NCBI GenBank assembly: GCA_903913285.1
Contig: CAIWKO010000036.1
Location: forward strand, 62,001 to 126,000
Direction of reading: 5' to 3'
DNA from: an uncultured Bacteroidales bacterium
Lineage (GTDB): Bacteria; Bacteroidota; Bacteroidia; Bacteroidales; CAIWKO01
Length of the DNA stretch: 64,000 nucleotides
How positions within the stretch are numbered: the first letter of the stretch is position 1; each line of letters opens with the position of its first letter. Positions 8,761 to 16,674 of this stretch are shown here, one piece after another. The notes beneath the pieces are model-generated. The model saw nothing but the letters and a program-made list of their open reading frames with translations. It searched no databases and was not told where the DNA came from. A program made the position numbers and the translations under genes.

Positions 8761-8799
8761 AAAGCCCCTGTAAATAAAGCATTTACAGGGGCTTTTTCT
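8761..8799 (+). terminator. strong terminator just inside the left end of the island
   Basis: A perfect 15-bp stem AAAGCCCCTGTAAAT/ATTTACAGGGGCTTT with a 5-base loop, followed by TTCTTT. It lies 12 bases after attL, so in the integrated state it terminates the tRNA-Asp transcript. The tRNA's probable original terminator is found beyond attR. Confidence 0.85.
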
Positions 8800-8804
8800 T
8801 TGAT

Positions 8805-8825
8805 GGTACAACATAAGTACAACAT
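8805..8825 (+). repeat. paired GGTACAACAT/AGTACAACAT repeats at island left end
   Basis: GGTACAACAT (8805-8814) and AGTACAACAT (8816-8825) lie 57 bp inside attL, with an inverted TGTTGTACT near 8855-8863. Nearly the same pair occurs at 47834-47855 at the other end. Such end-located repeats fit arm-type integrase or excisionase binding sites; this is inferred from position and sequence only. Confidence 0.5.
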
Positions 8826-8922
8826 TTGCTACCCTCCTATTTTTCAGGCTTTTTTGTTGTACTAGTCCGGTACTAATCCGATAGTAAAGCGAAATGATTA
8901 CTTTTAGCGAGGTTTTATTGGT

Positions 8923-9627
8923 TTAATGAATAAGTACCTTTTCTTTAAGAGGCACACCATTAATGCCCGTAATAACGTCTACAGGCATGATTTTTATAAA
9001 CAGGCTTTGACCAAGGAAATCTGCCAAAGCTCCGAACTTGATCTTATATTGGATACTTAAATCGATTTCGTATTGATTAGGATGGCCGAAGACATTAGAA
9101 TAGGAAAAATCAATAAGGCGGAATTCGGTTTTAACAAAGTTGATGCCTGGAGAAAGTGGCCGGGTGACAGAAACAACGGGAAAGTGACTTATTGGCATTG
9201 TGGTTTCAACTATTAGTGTGAAATAGTTGTTCATGCCATTAATATTAATGCTGACTATTTTAATTAAATCGACCGGTGCCGGTTTGGGAGGAACATAAAT
9301 AATTGGCCGATGGATGTTATTCAAATTCATGTTCAGCCGGATGAAAAGGTTAATTCCTGATGGTTTATATGAATCACCGAAAATGTTTGTTTTAAGAAAT
9401 TCGTATACTGCAGTATTCCAAGAATCGAGTTGCTCCTGTGTGAGTGTGCGCCACATTTGGGAGAGCTGGGCAAACATTGAACGGTTTATTTGTTGTATTG
9501 TTGTACGTGGGTTGTTAGGCGTTACTTTGGTGTGTGCATAGGCAGCATAGCGATTGCGGGAAAGTACCGTTCCGTTGAGCTTTCCGCGCATTTCTGAAAT
9601 CAATGCCGAGTATTTTATAACCGCCAT
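8923..9627 (-). CDS. DUF6266 family protein, copy 1
   Basis: A 234-residue protein starting MAVIKYSALISEMRGKLNGTV. The N-terminal 100 residues (SRNRYAAYAHTKVTPNNPRT, QMWRTLTQEQLDSWNTAV, FGDSYKPSGINLFIRLN) match the DUF6266 family, which is widespread in Bacteroidota and of unknown function. The C-terminal half is rich in beta-strand-like sequence. No signal peptide or membrane segment is seen. A paralogue lies 63 bp upstream in the same orientation, and between them is a terminator, so the two may be transcribed separately. The N-terminal sequence of the family resembles structural or virion-like proteins only in a general way; I do not assign a role. Confidence 0.75.
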   Translation of the reverse strand: MAVIKYSALISEMRGKLNGTVLSRNRYAAYAHTKVTPNNPRTTIQQINRSMFAQLSQMWRTLTQEQLDSWNTAVYEFLKTNIFGDSYKPSGINLFIRLNMNLNNIHRPIIYVPPKPAPVDLIKIVSININGMNNYFTLIVETTMPISHFPVVSVTRPLSPGINFVKTEFRLIDFSYSNVFGHPNQYEIDLSIQYKIKFGALADFLGQSLFIKIMPVDVITGINGVPLKEKVLIH

Positions 9628-9640
9628 AACCTAAAGGATT

Positions 9641-9670
9641 AAAAAAAGGGCTGCTGAAAGCAACCCTTTT
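9641..9670 (-). terminator. terminator between the two DUF6266 genes
   Basis: On the minus strand AAAAGGGTTGCT/AGCAGCCCTTTT form a stem around TTTC, followed by more T. It lies right after the stop of the upstream DUF6266 gene. Confidence 0.75.
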
Positions 9671-9690
9671 GATTAAGTTTGGAGTAAAGA

Positions 9691-10386
9691 TTAAAGGACT
9701 TTACTTGCCAATTCATTACCGGCTTTGGATTTACATCCAGTTACCCTATGAACCGGTACCAGTTTAACAGAAACCATCTGACCACCGACAAGTACACCGA
9801 ATTTATTTTGCCATTCGTGAAGTGCATCATAAGCACTTGCAGTACCACCGCTAATGATTCCTATCATGCGGTATTGACCCTGAACATATGATTTGCCAGG
9901 GCTGTAGCAGCGTGTAGCCAAAATCAAATGATCTACATCAGCGTTTGTGGGAGATGGATTGAAATCAATTGAGAATTTCTCCGAACCAGGTTGTGAGTTG
10001 ACAGTCAAACCAAAGGACTTGACACCTTCAATGTTTTTCTGCAATGGAGGATCTGTAAGTTCGACACCTCCAATAAGTGCAAGGTTGGCATTTAATGCAC
10101 AATAGAGGTTGCTTCCGGTTGGCCGGATTGAATCACCAAAAACATTGCTACTCTTAAAATCTTCTGTAGATGCGTTCCATGCATTCACCTGGGCGGGAGT
10201 TAAAGAACGCCATTTCTGACTGTAAAATGTGAACCTTTGTTTTATGGCTTGCTGGTAGGATGTCCGACGATTTACCGGAGTAACCTTGTTACGCAGAGCA
10301 TTTCCGTAGCGATTTTTTGTAAAAACACTACCATTTAATTTACCTCTCATTTCTGAGATCAGAGCTGAAAATTTAACCTTTGTCAT
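9691..10386 (-). CDS. DUF6266 family protein, copy 2
   Basis: A 231-residue paralogue of the preceding gene: KVKFSALISEMRGKLNGSVFT at the N-terminus, NKVTPVNRRTSYQQAI, KWRSLTPAQVNAWNAS and VFGDSIRPTGSNLY in the same order. Similarity is strongest in the first 110 residues, and the C-terminal halves have drifted apart. Function is unknown. It is followed by a strong terminator at 9641-9670. Tandem paralogues at an island end suggest accessory cargo, but nothing in the neighbours defines a role. Confidence 0.75.
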   Translation of the reverse strand: MTKVKFSALISEMRGKLNGSVFTKNRYGNALRNKVTPVNRRTSYQQAIKQRFTFYSQKWRSLTPAQVNAWNASTEDFKSSNVFGDSIRPTGSNLYCALNANLALIGGVELTDPPLQKNIEGVKSFGLTVNSQPGSEKFSIDFNPSPTNADVDHLILATRCYSPGKSYVQGQYRMIGIISGGTASAYDALHEWQNKFGVLVGGQMVSVKLVPVHRVTGCKSKAGNELASKVL

Positions 10387-10540
10387 TTTTTTAAATTTTT
10401 ATTGGTTATTTATTGCAAATATAACTCAATTACGCTATAAATACTACAATTACAGTCTGTTATGAATAATTATTCACACTATTGCTTTAGATTGCTTATT
10501 GACTGAACTTCATTAAACCTACGGAGGGCATTAAAAATCC

Positions 10541-10721
10541 ATTAATGAAACCCTTATGCAGCCAATATGTCGTGTGTAAGCCGGAGATGCAAGGTTTTTT
10601 CAAAAAAAAATTTTATACAATCTCAAAATAATCTATTGGCAAATAAAAATTTTTTTTGAAAAACAAAGCTTGACCTTGCATGGGCGTGGGCAAATAACTT
10701 TGCATAAGGGATTTCATTAAT
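10541..10721. repeat. long imperfect inverted repeat of about 180 bp
   Basis: The outer arms are ATTAATGAAACCCTTATGCA (10541-10560) and, on the other strand, the 21-base complement at 10701-10721 with one extra base. Inner arms TGCAAGGT (10588-10595) and ACCTTGCA (10673-10680), then runs of T/A with CAAAAAAAA, continue the pairing. The whole could fold into one long hairpin. No transposase frame lies between the arms, so a MITE-like element or a structured RNA is possible. Confidence 0.7.
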
Positions 10722-11404
10722 GATCAACGATTAAAATTACTATTGCCCTAAAAGTGAATCGATGCAGATCATTTGAAATGTTTAAAAAGTTTCACAATGA
10801 AGCGTATAAATACAGAGAACATTTTATTGGGGTTAACTGATTTAGTAATTTTTGGATAAAATTTACTCATTGAATTAATTTTTGTTACAGATTGTGATGC
10901 TGTAATTAAAATCATGATAATAGACCATAAATAGTACATCAACATGAAGTACAAGATCGAATTTAAAATTGTTGAAATCATATAATATTGTTTTTTTTTA
11001 ATGGAAGACCTTAAATAGTTTTGTCCTCCATTACTATATATTCCGGAAAAATTTTTTTTTGCTCAATTTTTGCCTTTTTTTTAAAAAAAATTACATGATA
11101 ATTTCTATCAAGCTATATTTCTATGAGTTACGATTATTATTTTTAGTTAATTTATAGTGTGTCTAAATAACAAAACAGAAGAAAAAGCACTTAGGAATAA
11201 AAGGATCGTTAATTAGGAAGGCAACCTCTGGTCGTGCCTGACATTTATGGCAGCTGAAGGCTTTTTTGGAACACGCAGATGGCCTCGAGGGTAGAGTGCC
11301 AAAAAAGGCTGAAGAGTGAGCGTAGCGAACTGCACGACCAGTGAATGTGCGTTGGGGGGTCTGGGATGCCTGTTACCTTATAGAAAATATGTTTTGCAAC
11401 TGTA

Positions 11405-11700
11405 GTAAAATATGGTTTCCGGGGACGAAGCGGCAGATCTCATGGTAATCAACAAAGCTGTAAGATGCAATACCGACGGACAGGATAGCAGGCTTGTGCG
11501 CAGGCATTAGGTGTGAAATGAATGGAGTCGAATGGAATGGAGCGGTGTTTCCGCCGAGAAAAAACCAAACTATAATAAAATACATTGCGGAAACATAGCG
11601 TAATGAAATGAGACGAAATGAATGAACTGCTAAACCCTGTCCGGCGGATGGGATAAGTTTAATTTGTGACAGATGCATTGCTTCTTGCAGCTTTGAATTG
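11405..11700. repeat. direct repeat A, copy 1 (about 300 bp)
   Basis: From 11498 the sequence GCAGGCATTAGGTGTGAAAT, then a stretch with GAATGGAGTCGAATGGAATG, GTTTCCGCC, a spacer with AAAACCAAA, GCGGAAACA and ATGAATGAACTGCTAA..CC..TCCGGCGG, is repeated from about 11953 with many substitutions. Similarity seems to start near 11405 (AAGCTGTAAG, CCGACGGA). Inside each copy GTTTCCGC/GCGGAAAC form an inverted repeat. Confidence 0.75.
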
Positions 11701-11859
11701 GAAGATAAAACTTCTGCTGCTTTGTCCCATGGAAAACAAAGGGAAGATAAAACCTGCAAAACAACTTAGGAAAAATTAACAGGCATTCCGGACCCGAAGG
11801 GTGAGCCAAAATTTAGTCAGAGGAGTGGGTTGGCTGGATGGCATGTGTTTTTGCTTTTA

Positions 11860-12165
11860 GTAAAATATTTCGGTTTGCTGGGGAGAAGCAGCGGAATTAA
11901 GGTAAGATCGCAAAGCTGTAAGCTACAAAGCCGACGGAAAGGATATCGGCTAGTGTGCTGGCATTAGGAGTGAAATGAATGGAGTCGAATGGAATGAAGC
12001 GTGTTTCCGCCAGGCAAAAACCAAAATAAACCAAAAAACATTGCGGAAACACAAGCGGAATGGAAAGAGACGGAATGAATGAACTGCTAATCCCTTTCCG
12101 GCGGAGGAAAATACTAAATACAGGATAATCTTTTTTTGTTGCTTACAGCTTTGCATTGGAGTACC
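11860..12165. repeat. direct repeat A, copy 2 (about 300 bp)
   Basis: The second copy of the element described at 11405, about 455 bp downstream, in the same orientation. The best conserved core is 11953-12104. The minus-strand frames in both copies share AVHSFRL and FHSTPFIS, which shows common descent of the DNA but not necessarily coding. Confidence 0.75.
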
Positions 12166-12310
12166 CTACCCCGCTGTTTCGAACCCAAGTGAAACCGAAC
12201 CTTAAGAAAATACTTGCAAAAACCATGACATCCAATAGGGAAAGCCAAAATACATACCCCAAGTTTTACGTTAATTCAGAGTAGATAACTCTAGAGTGGG
12301 TAGGCTGTGC

Positions 12311-12408
12311 GGCTATTATACATAATGTGATTATAAGCCTTCCGAACGCAATATATTTATACCGTTGAAGATAGGATGGATTATAATATCATATTATGTA
12401 TAATAGCT
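12311..12408. repeat. inverted repeat capable of forming a long hairpin
   Basis: GCTATTATACATAATGTGAT (from 12312) pairs with the complement of ATCATATTATGTATAATAGC (12388-12407), with about 40 bases of loop. It lies at the right edge of the repeat-rich zone. Recombination-site-like or transcript-end-like roles are possible; a classical attC core is not visible. Confidence 0.6.
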
Positions 12409-12866
12409 TTGGGTTGTTTTTTTTCTGGCACAAGCGGAACGGTGGTGGCGGTTGGAGTGAAGCGTCTTTTTGCTTTTATAGGATATCCGCAGCTCTTCGA
12501 TTTTAGGCTTTTACCAATTAAAAACAAGCAATATCAAAAGCCAAAAAGCGATGTGCTGCATTGTAGGAATATCCTGCAAAAAGTGTGACAGAAAAAAACA
12601 ACAGAAGCGTTGGGGTGGGGAATGCAAAATAAAGACAGAGAAGCCCGCAACATCCCGAAGGAAAAATCTTTAATCTGAGGAGAAAATCGTGAGGACGCTG
12701 GATTTATTTTGCATGGGGGCTTTTAGGTTACATCAGGATAGAAATGGAAAATTTCAAATAAGTTTGGTTGTAGTATCCCATGTAAGAGGGAGGAATTAAA
12801 ATTAATCCCAATATTGAATATTTGATAACAAAATTTTAGATAGGATTTCATTTAGGTTACAAATAA

Positions 12867-14015
12867 TCACAAAATCAGGAAAACTAAAATTCCACCCAAT
12901 ACAATCCAAATTACATCAACCTTTTTTATCAGTAAAATAAAAGCGAGAAGTGTGATCAGAATGTTGAAAAGACTCCAATGAATACCCAGAGTGAAACGGT
13001 ATGTTATTACTGTCAATAACCCTACAAATGAACATAATATTCCATTAATAGCTTTATTGAATTGGGGATACGTCTTTAGCTTGTCGAAAAAAGGAATGAT
13101 ACACATTAAAATTAAAAACGAAGGAGTAAACACACAAACAGTAGCAAGTAAGCTTCCAAATATACCAAAATGCATGTAACCGAAAAATGTGGCAGAAATA
13201 ATAATAGAGCCGGGAGTTACCTGACCCAGAATTACACCATCCATGAATGTCTTTGGATCAAACCATGCATACAAGTCAATCAATTCGTGATACATAATGG
13301 GCATGGCAGCTAAACCTCCACCAAATGAAAAAAGATCGATCCGCAACATAATGGTAGCCAATGTAAAATACTCTTTATTAACCAGAAACAAAATACCTGC
13401 ACAAACCACAACTATGAGTAACAACCATAAAAAGAAAGTAAAGGTTTTTGTACTGACCTGCTTTTCCTGCTGATTTTTTACTTTTTTAGAAAGTACGAGA
13501 CCTAAGACTGCAGCGATAATTAATACCAAAGCAGGATGCAATTTTGTCAGAAATAATCCGGCAGCAATGATTGCGATTATCCAATCATTTATTGTACGGA
13601 AATTATTTTTCCCGAAGATATAGGCTGCATTTGCTACAATAGCCACTATCAATACTCTTAATCCATTTAGTATCAATTCTACTTCTGTAATATTTTTTGA
13701 ATGTTTGTAAATTACCGAAAGAATAAACATGATGAGAAAAGCCGGAAACCCAAATCCGACAAAACTAACCACAGCTCCTTTAACACCCTTTAACTTCAAA
13801 CCGACATAAGCTGCTAACTGCATCACTATTGCTCCTGGAATTACCTGACAAAGGGCAAGACCTGAATCAAATGTATTTCCATCAAGCCACTTTTTTTTAT
13901 CCACAATATGTTTTCGGATATGGGCCGTCATAGCAAGGCCACCAAAGGCTGTAAGCCCAATCCAAAAAAAAGTACGGAAAAGGTCAGCGAAAGTTGGATT
14001 TGCTTCTTGCTCCAT
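12867..14015 (-). CDS. chromate transporter family protein (CHR, two-domain)
   Basis: A 382-residue inner-membrane protein with about ten to twelve hydrophobic segments and two homologous CHR halves. The first half starts FADLFRTFFWIGLTAFGGLAM with GLALCQVIPGAIVMQLAAYVG; the second has RIDLFSFGGGLAAMPIM and GVILGQVTPGSIIISATFFGY. That two-half layout is that of ChrA-like proteins. ChrA exports chromate in Proteobacteria; the substrate of Bacteroidota members is mostly unproven, and sulfate or another oxyanion is possible given the sulfur-related cargo. I start at ATG 14015 (MEQEANPTF); a TTG at 14039 lies upstream. It is divergent from the OsmC operon. Confidence 0.85.
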   Translation of the reverse strand: MEQEANPTFADLFRTFFWIGLTAFGGLAMTAHIRKHIVDKKKWLDGNTFDSGLALCQVIPGAIVMQLAAYVGLKLKGVKGAVVSFVGFGFPAFLIMFILSVIYKHSKNITEVELILNGLRVLIVAIVANAAYIFGKNNFRTINDWIIAIIAAGLFLTKLHPALVLIIAAVLGLVLSKKVKNQQEKQVSTKTFTFFLWLLLIVVVCAGILFLVNKEYFTLATIMLRIDLFSFGGGLAAMPIMYHELIDLYAWFDPKTFMDGVILGQVTPGSIIISATFFGYMHFGIFGSLLATVCVFTPSFLILMCIIPFFDKLKTYPQFNKAINGILCSFVGLLTVITYRFTLGIHWSLFNILITLLAFILLIKKVDVIWIVLGGILVFLIL

Positions 14016-14189
14016 GATAAACGTGGCATTAGAGTACAATTATACAAAAGAATCCTCATTATACAAAGCCAATTTAGAATAATAGTGATCTTTCATTTAA
14101 TATTTACCTCAACAAAAATCCTGTGCAAGTTCAATATTTAAGATGTGATACGGAAGGGATACTTTGGTGCACAGGATTTAAGGGTGCAG

Positions 14190-14197
14190 TACCTTTG
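14190..14197 (+). promoter_or_regulatory. -7 box TACCTTTG before the thiol-redox operon
   Basis: TACCTTTG fits the TAnnTTTG consensus and lies 31 bases before the OsmC start; TTGG at 14164-14167 may be the -33 box. This supports the downstream start for OsmC because the longer frame would begin upstream of the promoter. Confidence 0.55.
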
Positions 14198-14228
14198 TAT
14201 CGTCAAAATAAAACAAAAAACAATAGCG

Positions 14229-14648
14229 ATGAAAAACACTGTAAATACAAAATGGCAGGGCAATATGAAATTCGATTCGCTGGTGGGCGGACATCATGTA
14301 ATATTGGATGCACTACCTGAAGTAGGAGGAGAAGATAGTGGACCACGGCCCAAGGAATTAATGCTTACGGCACTTGCAGGATGCACAGCAATGGATGTAG
14401 TATCGATTTTGAAGAAAATGAAAATTACACCAGAAGGTTTCCAGGTAAAAATTGATGCCAATCAAACAGAAGAACATCCAAAACATTTCGACAAAATGCA
14501 TTTGATTTACGAATTTAAGGGGAATAATCTTCCGCTGGAAAAATTGCAACAAGCTGTAAATCTATCACAGGAAAAATATTGTGGGGTATCCTTTATGTAC
14601 AGACAAATAATGGAGCTTACACACGAAATAGTAATTATAAACAATTAA
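14229..14648 (+). CDS. OsmC family protein
   Basis: A 139-residue OsmC/Ohr-fold protein with both redox cysteines: the first in TALAGCTAMDVVSIL and the second in QEKYCGVSFMY. The family reduces organic hydroperoxides or hydropersulfides using these cysteines, usually re-reduced by a dithiol partner. I chose ATG 14229 (MKNTVNTKWQGNM), because the frame upstream to 14145 crosses the -7 box and has no family sequence. It opens an operon with two thioredoxin-like proteins and a thioredoxin reductase, which could be its reducing system. Next gene starts 15 bases after the stop. Confidence 0.88.
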   Translation: MKNTVNTKWQGNMKFDSLVGGHHVILDALPEVGGEDSGPRPKELMLTALAGCTAMDVVSILKKMKITPEGFQVKIDANQTEEHPKHFDKMHLIYEFKGNNLPLEKLQQAVNLSQEKYCGVSFMYRQIMELTHEIVIINN

Positions 14649-14663
14649 TAAAATAGTAAAGTC

Positions 14664-15020
14664 ATGTTGTACACAAATTTAAAGCACATCGAAAATGCTG
14701 CTGATCATGCAAAAGCAATCAGCCAAAATGAAAATGTAATGGTAATATGCGGACGAATGGGCCCCATGTGTATTCCCGTATATGGAATTGCCGAAGAATT
14801 AGAAAAAGATTATGAGCACGTAAAATTTTTCGATATGGAATTTGACAATCCGGAATCACATGTAATTCGGGACATACCTGAAGTGCGTGGTTTTATGGGG
14901 ATTCCTTTCACCATTTATTACAAGAATGGAAAAGTAGTGAAGGCTACTTCGAGCATACAGACAAAACAGCAGGTAAAGACCATACTAGACGAATATCTTA
15001 CCGTAAGTGTTAACGCCTGA
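14664..15020 (+). CDS. thioredoxin-like protein with CX6C active site
   Basis: A 118-residue thioredoxin-fold protein. In place of the usual WCGPC it has ICGRMGPMCIPVY, so the two cysteines (C29 and C36) are six residues apart. The fold is otherwise supported by VKFFDMEFDNP, the cis-proline segment GFMGIPFTIYYKNGKVV and a C-terminal helix. It lies between OsmC and thioredoxin reductase, overlapping the latter's possible upstream start, which suggests it is a dedicated electron carrier or a persulfide/metal-handling variant. No signal peptide is present, so it should be cytoplasmic. Function is inferred from context. Confidence 0.8.
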   Translation: MLYTNLKHIENAADHAKAISQNENVMVICGRMGPMCIPVYGIAEELEKDYEHVKFFDMEFDNPESHVIRDIPEVRGFMGIPFTIYYKNGKVVKATSSIQTKQQVKTILDEYLTVSVNA

Positions 15021-15024
15021 AATT

Positions 15025-15984
15025 ATGAACACGAACAATCATTATGATGTAATAGTAATAGGCGCAGGGCCTGCCGGTTTAACCGCCGGCATTTACCTGT
15101 CGCGTGCAAGATTGAAGACGCTGATAGTTAATGAAGGCACAGTGGGCGGACAAATGATATTAACACACGAAATTGCCAACTATCCAGGGGTAGAGAGCAT
15201 AAGCGGCTATCAGTTGTCCAGTATCATGAAAAAACAGGCCACAACGTTTGGTTGCGATATTAAAGCAAACACTTCTATTACCAAACTCAAATTGCAGGGC
15301 GACACAAAATCAATAACATTGGATGATGGGATGAGCTATACCTCAAATGCCATTATTTTATCACCCGGCGGACGTTCCCGTACGCTTCATGTTTTTGGAG
15401 AAAGTAAATTTAAGGGGCGCGGTATTTCTTATTGTGCTACCTGCGACGGCGATTTTTTTACCGATAAAGAAATCATGGTGGTAGGCGGGGGAAACTCAGC
15501 GCTGGAAGAAGCGGTATCGCTGACCAAATATGCCAGTAAAGTCACAATTATTCATCAATTTGATCATTTTCAAGCTTTTGATCATGCAATTGAGGAAGCA
15601 AGGCAGCATCCGAAAATTAATTTTATAATGAATTCGTCAATAACCGCATTCTATGGCAAAGAGAAACTGGAAAGTGTTGACATCAGAGATCTGAAAAACG
15701 ATACTATCACGAATTTTAAAACCGACGGGGTTTTCATTTTCATAGGTTATGTACCTAATACCGAATTCTTAAAAGGAAAGATTGTTCTGAATGAATGGAA
15801 TGAGATTGTTGTTAACCCTGATATGAACACCGATCTGAGAGGTGTTTATGCTGCAGGCGATTCGGTTGCCAAAAGATACCGGCAGATAACTACGGCGATT
15901 GCTGATGGCACTATTGCGGCACTGGCTGCATCGGATTATGTTCATCAGTTGAAAACAAGAAATAAACAATTAATAGCAAATTAA
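15025..15984 (+). CDS. thioredoxin-disulfide reductase
   Basis: A 319-residue FAD-dependent reductase of the low-molecular-weight thioredoxin reductase type. It has GAGPAGLTAGIYLSRA for FAD binding, the catalytic CATCDGDFF near residue 135, the NAD(P) site VVGGGNSALEEAVSL, and the C-terminal GVYAAGDSVAKRYRQITTAIADG. It transfers electrons from NAD(P)H to thioredoxins, here presumably to the two thioredoxin-like products on each side. I start at ATG 15025; GTG at 15007 is in frame but overlaps the preceding gene. The NAD(P) arginine pattern is not clear enough to state NADPH specificity (VTIIHQFDHFQ follows the GGGNSA strand). Confidence 0.93.
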   Translation: MNTNNHYDVIVIGAGPAGLTAGIYLSRARLKTLIVNEGTVGGQMILTHEIANYPGVESISGYQLSSIMKKQATTFGCDIKANTSITKLKLQGDTKSITLDDGMSYTSNAIILSPGGRSRTLHVFGESKFKGRGISYCATCDGDFFTDKEIMVVGGGNSALEEAVSLTKYASKVTIIHQFDHFQAFDHAIEEARQHPKINFIMNSSITAFYGKEKLESVDIRDLKNDTITNFKTDGVFIFIGYVPNTEFLKGKIVLNEWNEIVVNPDMNTDLRGVYAAGDSVAKRYRQITTAIADGTIAALAASDYVHQLKTRNKQLIAN

Positions 15985-15988
15985 AATT

Positions 15989-16408
15989 ATGGATATAGCA
16001 TTAGTCATCGTAGGGTCGCTGGTTGCCCTTATCGCATTTTATGTTTTTTATTCGTACCAAAAAATGAAAAACGCTGCACTGGAAAAAGACCACGCACAGA
16101 TAAAGGTGCTTACTGATCAGAATTTTCAGAATCAAATTAAAACAGGCCTTACACTAGTTGATTTTTGGGCAGAATGGTGCATGCCATGTAAAATGATGAT
16201 ACCGGTTCTTAATGGAGTGGCCGAGGAAGTAAACGGGAATACCTCTATAGGTAAAGTAAATATTGAGCAGCATCAGGCGGTGGCCGCAAAGTATAATGTA
16301 AGAAGCATCCCTACTATGATACTGTTTAAAAACGGCAAGGAACATAAAAGATATGTTGGAGTTAAAACTAAAGAGTTTCTGATCAATCAAATAAACCAAA
16401 ATAAATAA
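15989..16408 (+). CDS. membrane-anchored thioredoxin
   Basis: A 139-residue protein with an N-terminal membrane helix (IALVIVGSLVALIAFYVFYSY) followed by a thioredoxin domain with VDFWAEWCMPCKMM, so the active site is WCMPC. The cis-proline loop SIPTMILFKNG and the C-terminal helix are present. Lysines after the membrane helix suggest the domain could stay on the cytoplasmic side, where the reductase encoded 4 bases upstream would reduce it, but the topology is uncertain. It belongs to the OsmC-Trx-TrxR-Trx operon. Confidence 0.9.
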   Translation: MDIALVIVGSLVALIAFYVFYSYQKMKNAALEKDHAQIKVLTDQNFQNQIKTGLTLVDFWAEWCMPCKMMIPVLNGVAEEVNGNTSIGKVNIEQHQAVAAKYNVRSIPTMILFKNGKEHKRYVGVKTKEFLINQINQNK

Positions 16409-16428
16409 TCAATTTAAATTAAAAAATC

Positions 16429-16635
16429 ATGAAAAAGAATATGGGAATCGCTGACAGAGTGATCAGGGTGCTGATTGCTGTCGTAGTAGCAATATTGTAT
16501 TTTACAGGTATATTGACAGGTACATGGGCCATAGTATTGCTGATATTATCAGGTATATTTATACTTACCAGCCTGTTTGGAATTTGTCCGCTTTATATGC
16601 CATTTGGTATAAAAACAATTGCTAAGAATAAATAG
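16429..16635 (+). CDS. DUF2892 family small membrane protein
   Basis: A 68-residue protein starting KKNMGIADRVIRVLIAVVVAILYFTG, with two membrane helices and the ending FGICPLYMPFGIKT. This is the DUF2892 (YgaP transmembrane-like) fold, which in other bacteria is fused or adjacent to rhodanese domains and other sulfur-handling proteins. The conserved cysteine-proline near the C-terminus (ICPLY) is present. It follows the thioredoxin gene by 20 bases and precedes the SQR-like gene by 39, so it is in the same operon. Confidence 0.88.
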   Translation: MKKNMGIADRVIRVLIAVVVAILYFTGILTGTWAIVLLILSGIFILTSLFGICPLYMPFGIKTIAKNK

Positions 16636-16674
16636 ACCAGAACATCGTTGCATTTTCGAAAATAAATTCAGCAC

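Larger units (their letters stand above)
10387..12866. other. 2.5-kb region without a convincing gene, rich in repeats
   Basis: This stretch holds a long imperfect inverted repeat (10541-10721), a pair of direct repeats of about 300 bp (from 11405 and 11860), and a hairpin-forming inverted repeat (12311-12408), each listed separately. Short open frames exist (minus 10769-10981, 70 codons, with a hydrophobic N-terminus; minus 11373-11759 and 11950-12156 inside the direct repeats; plus 12376-12588) but none has a recognisable domain. GC content looks higher from 11200 to 12700 than in the AT-rich flanks, suggesting a separate origin. Confidence 0.6.

Noticed and set aside
8536-8814. Minus-strand frame overlapping tRNA-Asp, encoding RTGLEPATPCVTG
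   Set aside because: It runs through the tRNA and terminator; such antisense-of-tRNA frames are a known annotation artefact.
10769-10981. 70-codon minus frame with a hydrophobic N-terminus
   Set aside because: AT-rich region, no conserved motif, no promoter box and no neighbour; too weak to call as a gene.
11373-12156. Minus frames inside the 300-bp direct repeats, sharing AVHSFRL and FHSTPFIS
   Set aside because: They are explained by the duplicated DNA itself; different start and end positions in the two copies argue against a protein.
12376-12588. 70-codon plus frame starting in the hairpin element
   Set aside because: Starts within an inverted repeat and has no recognisable feature.
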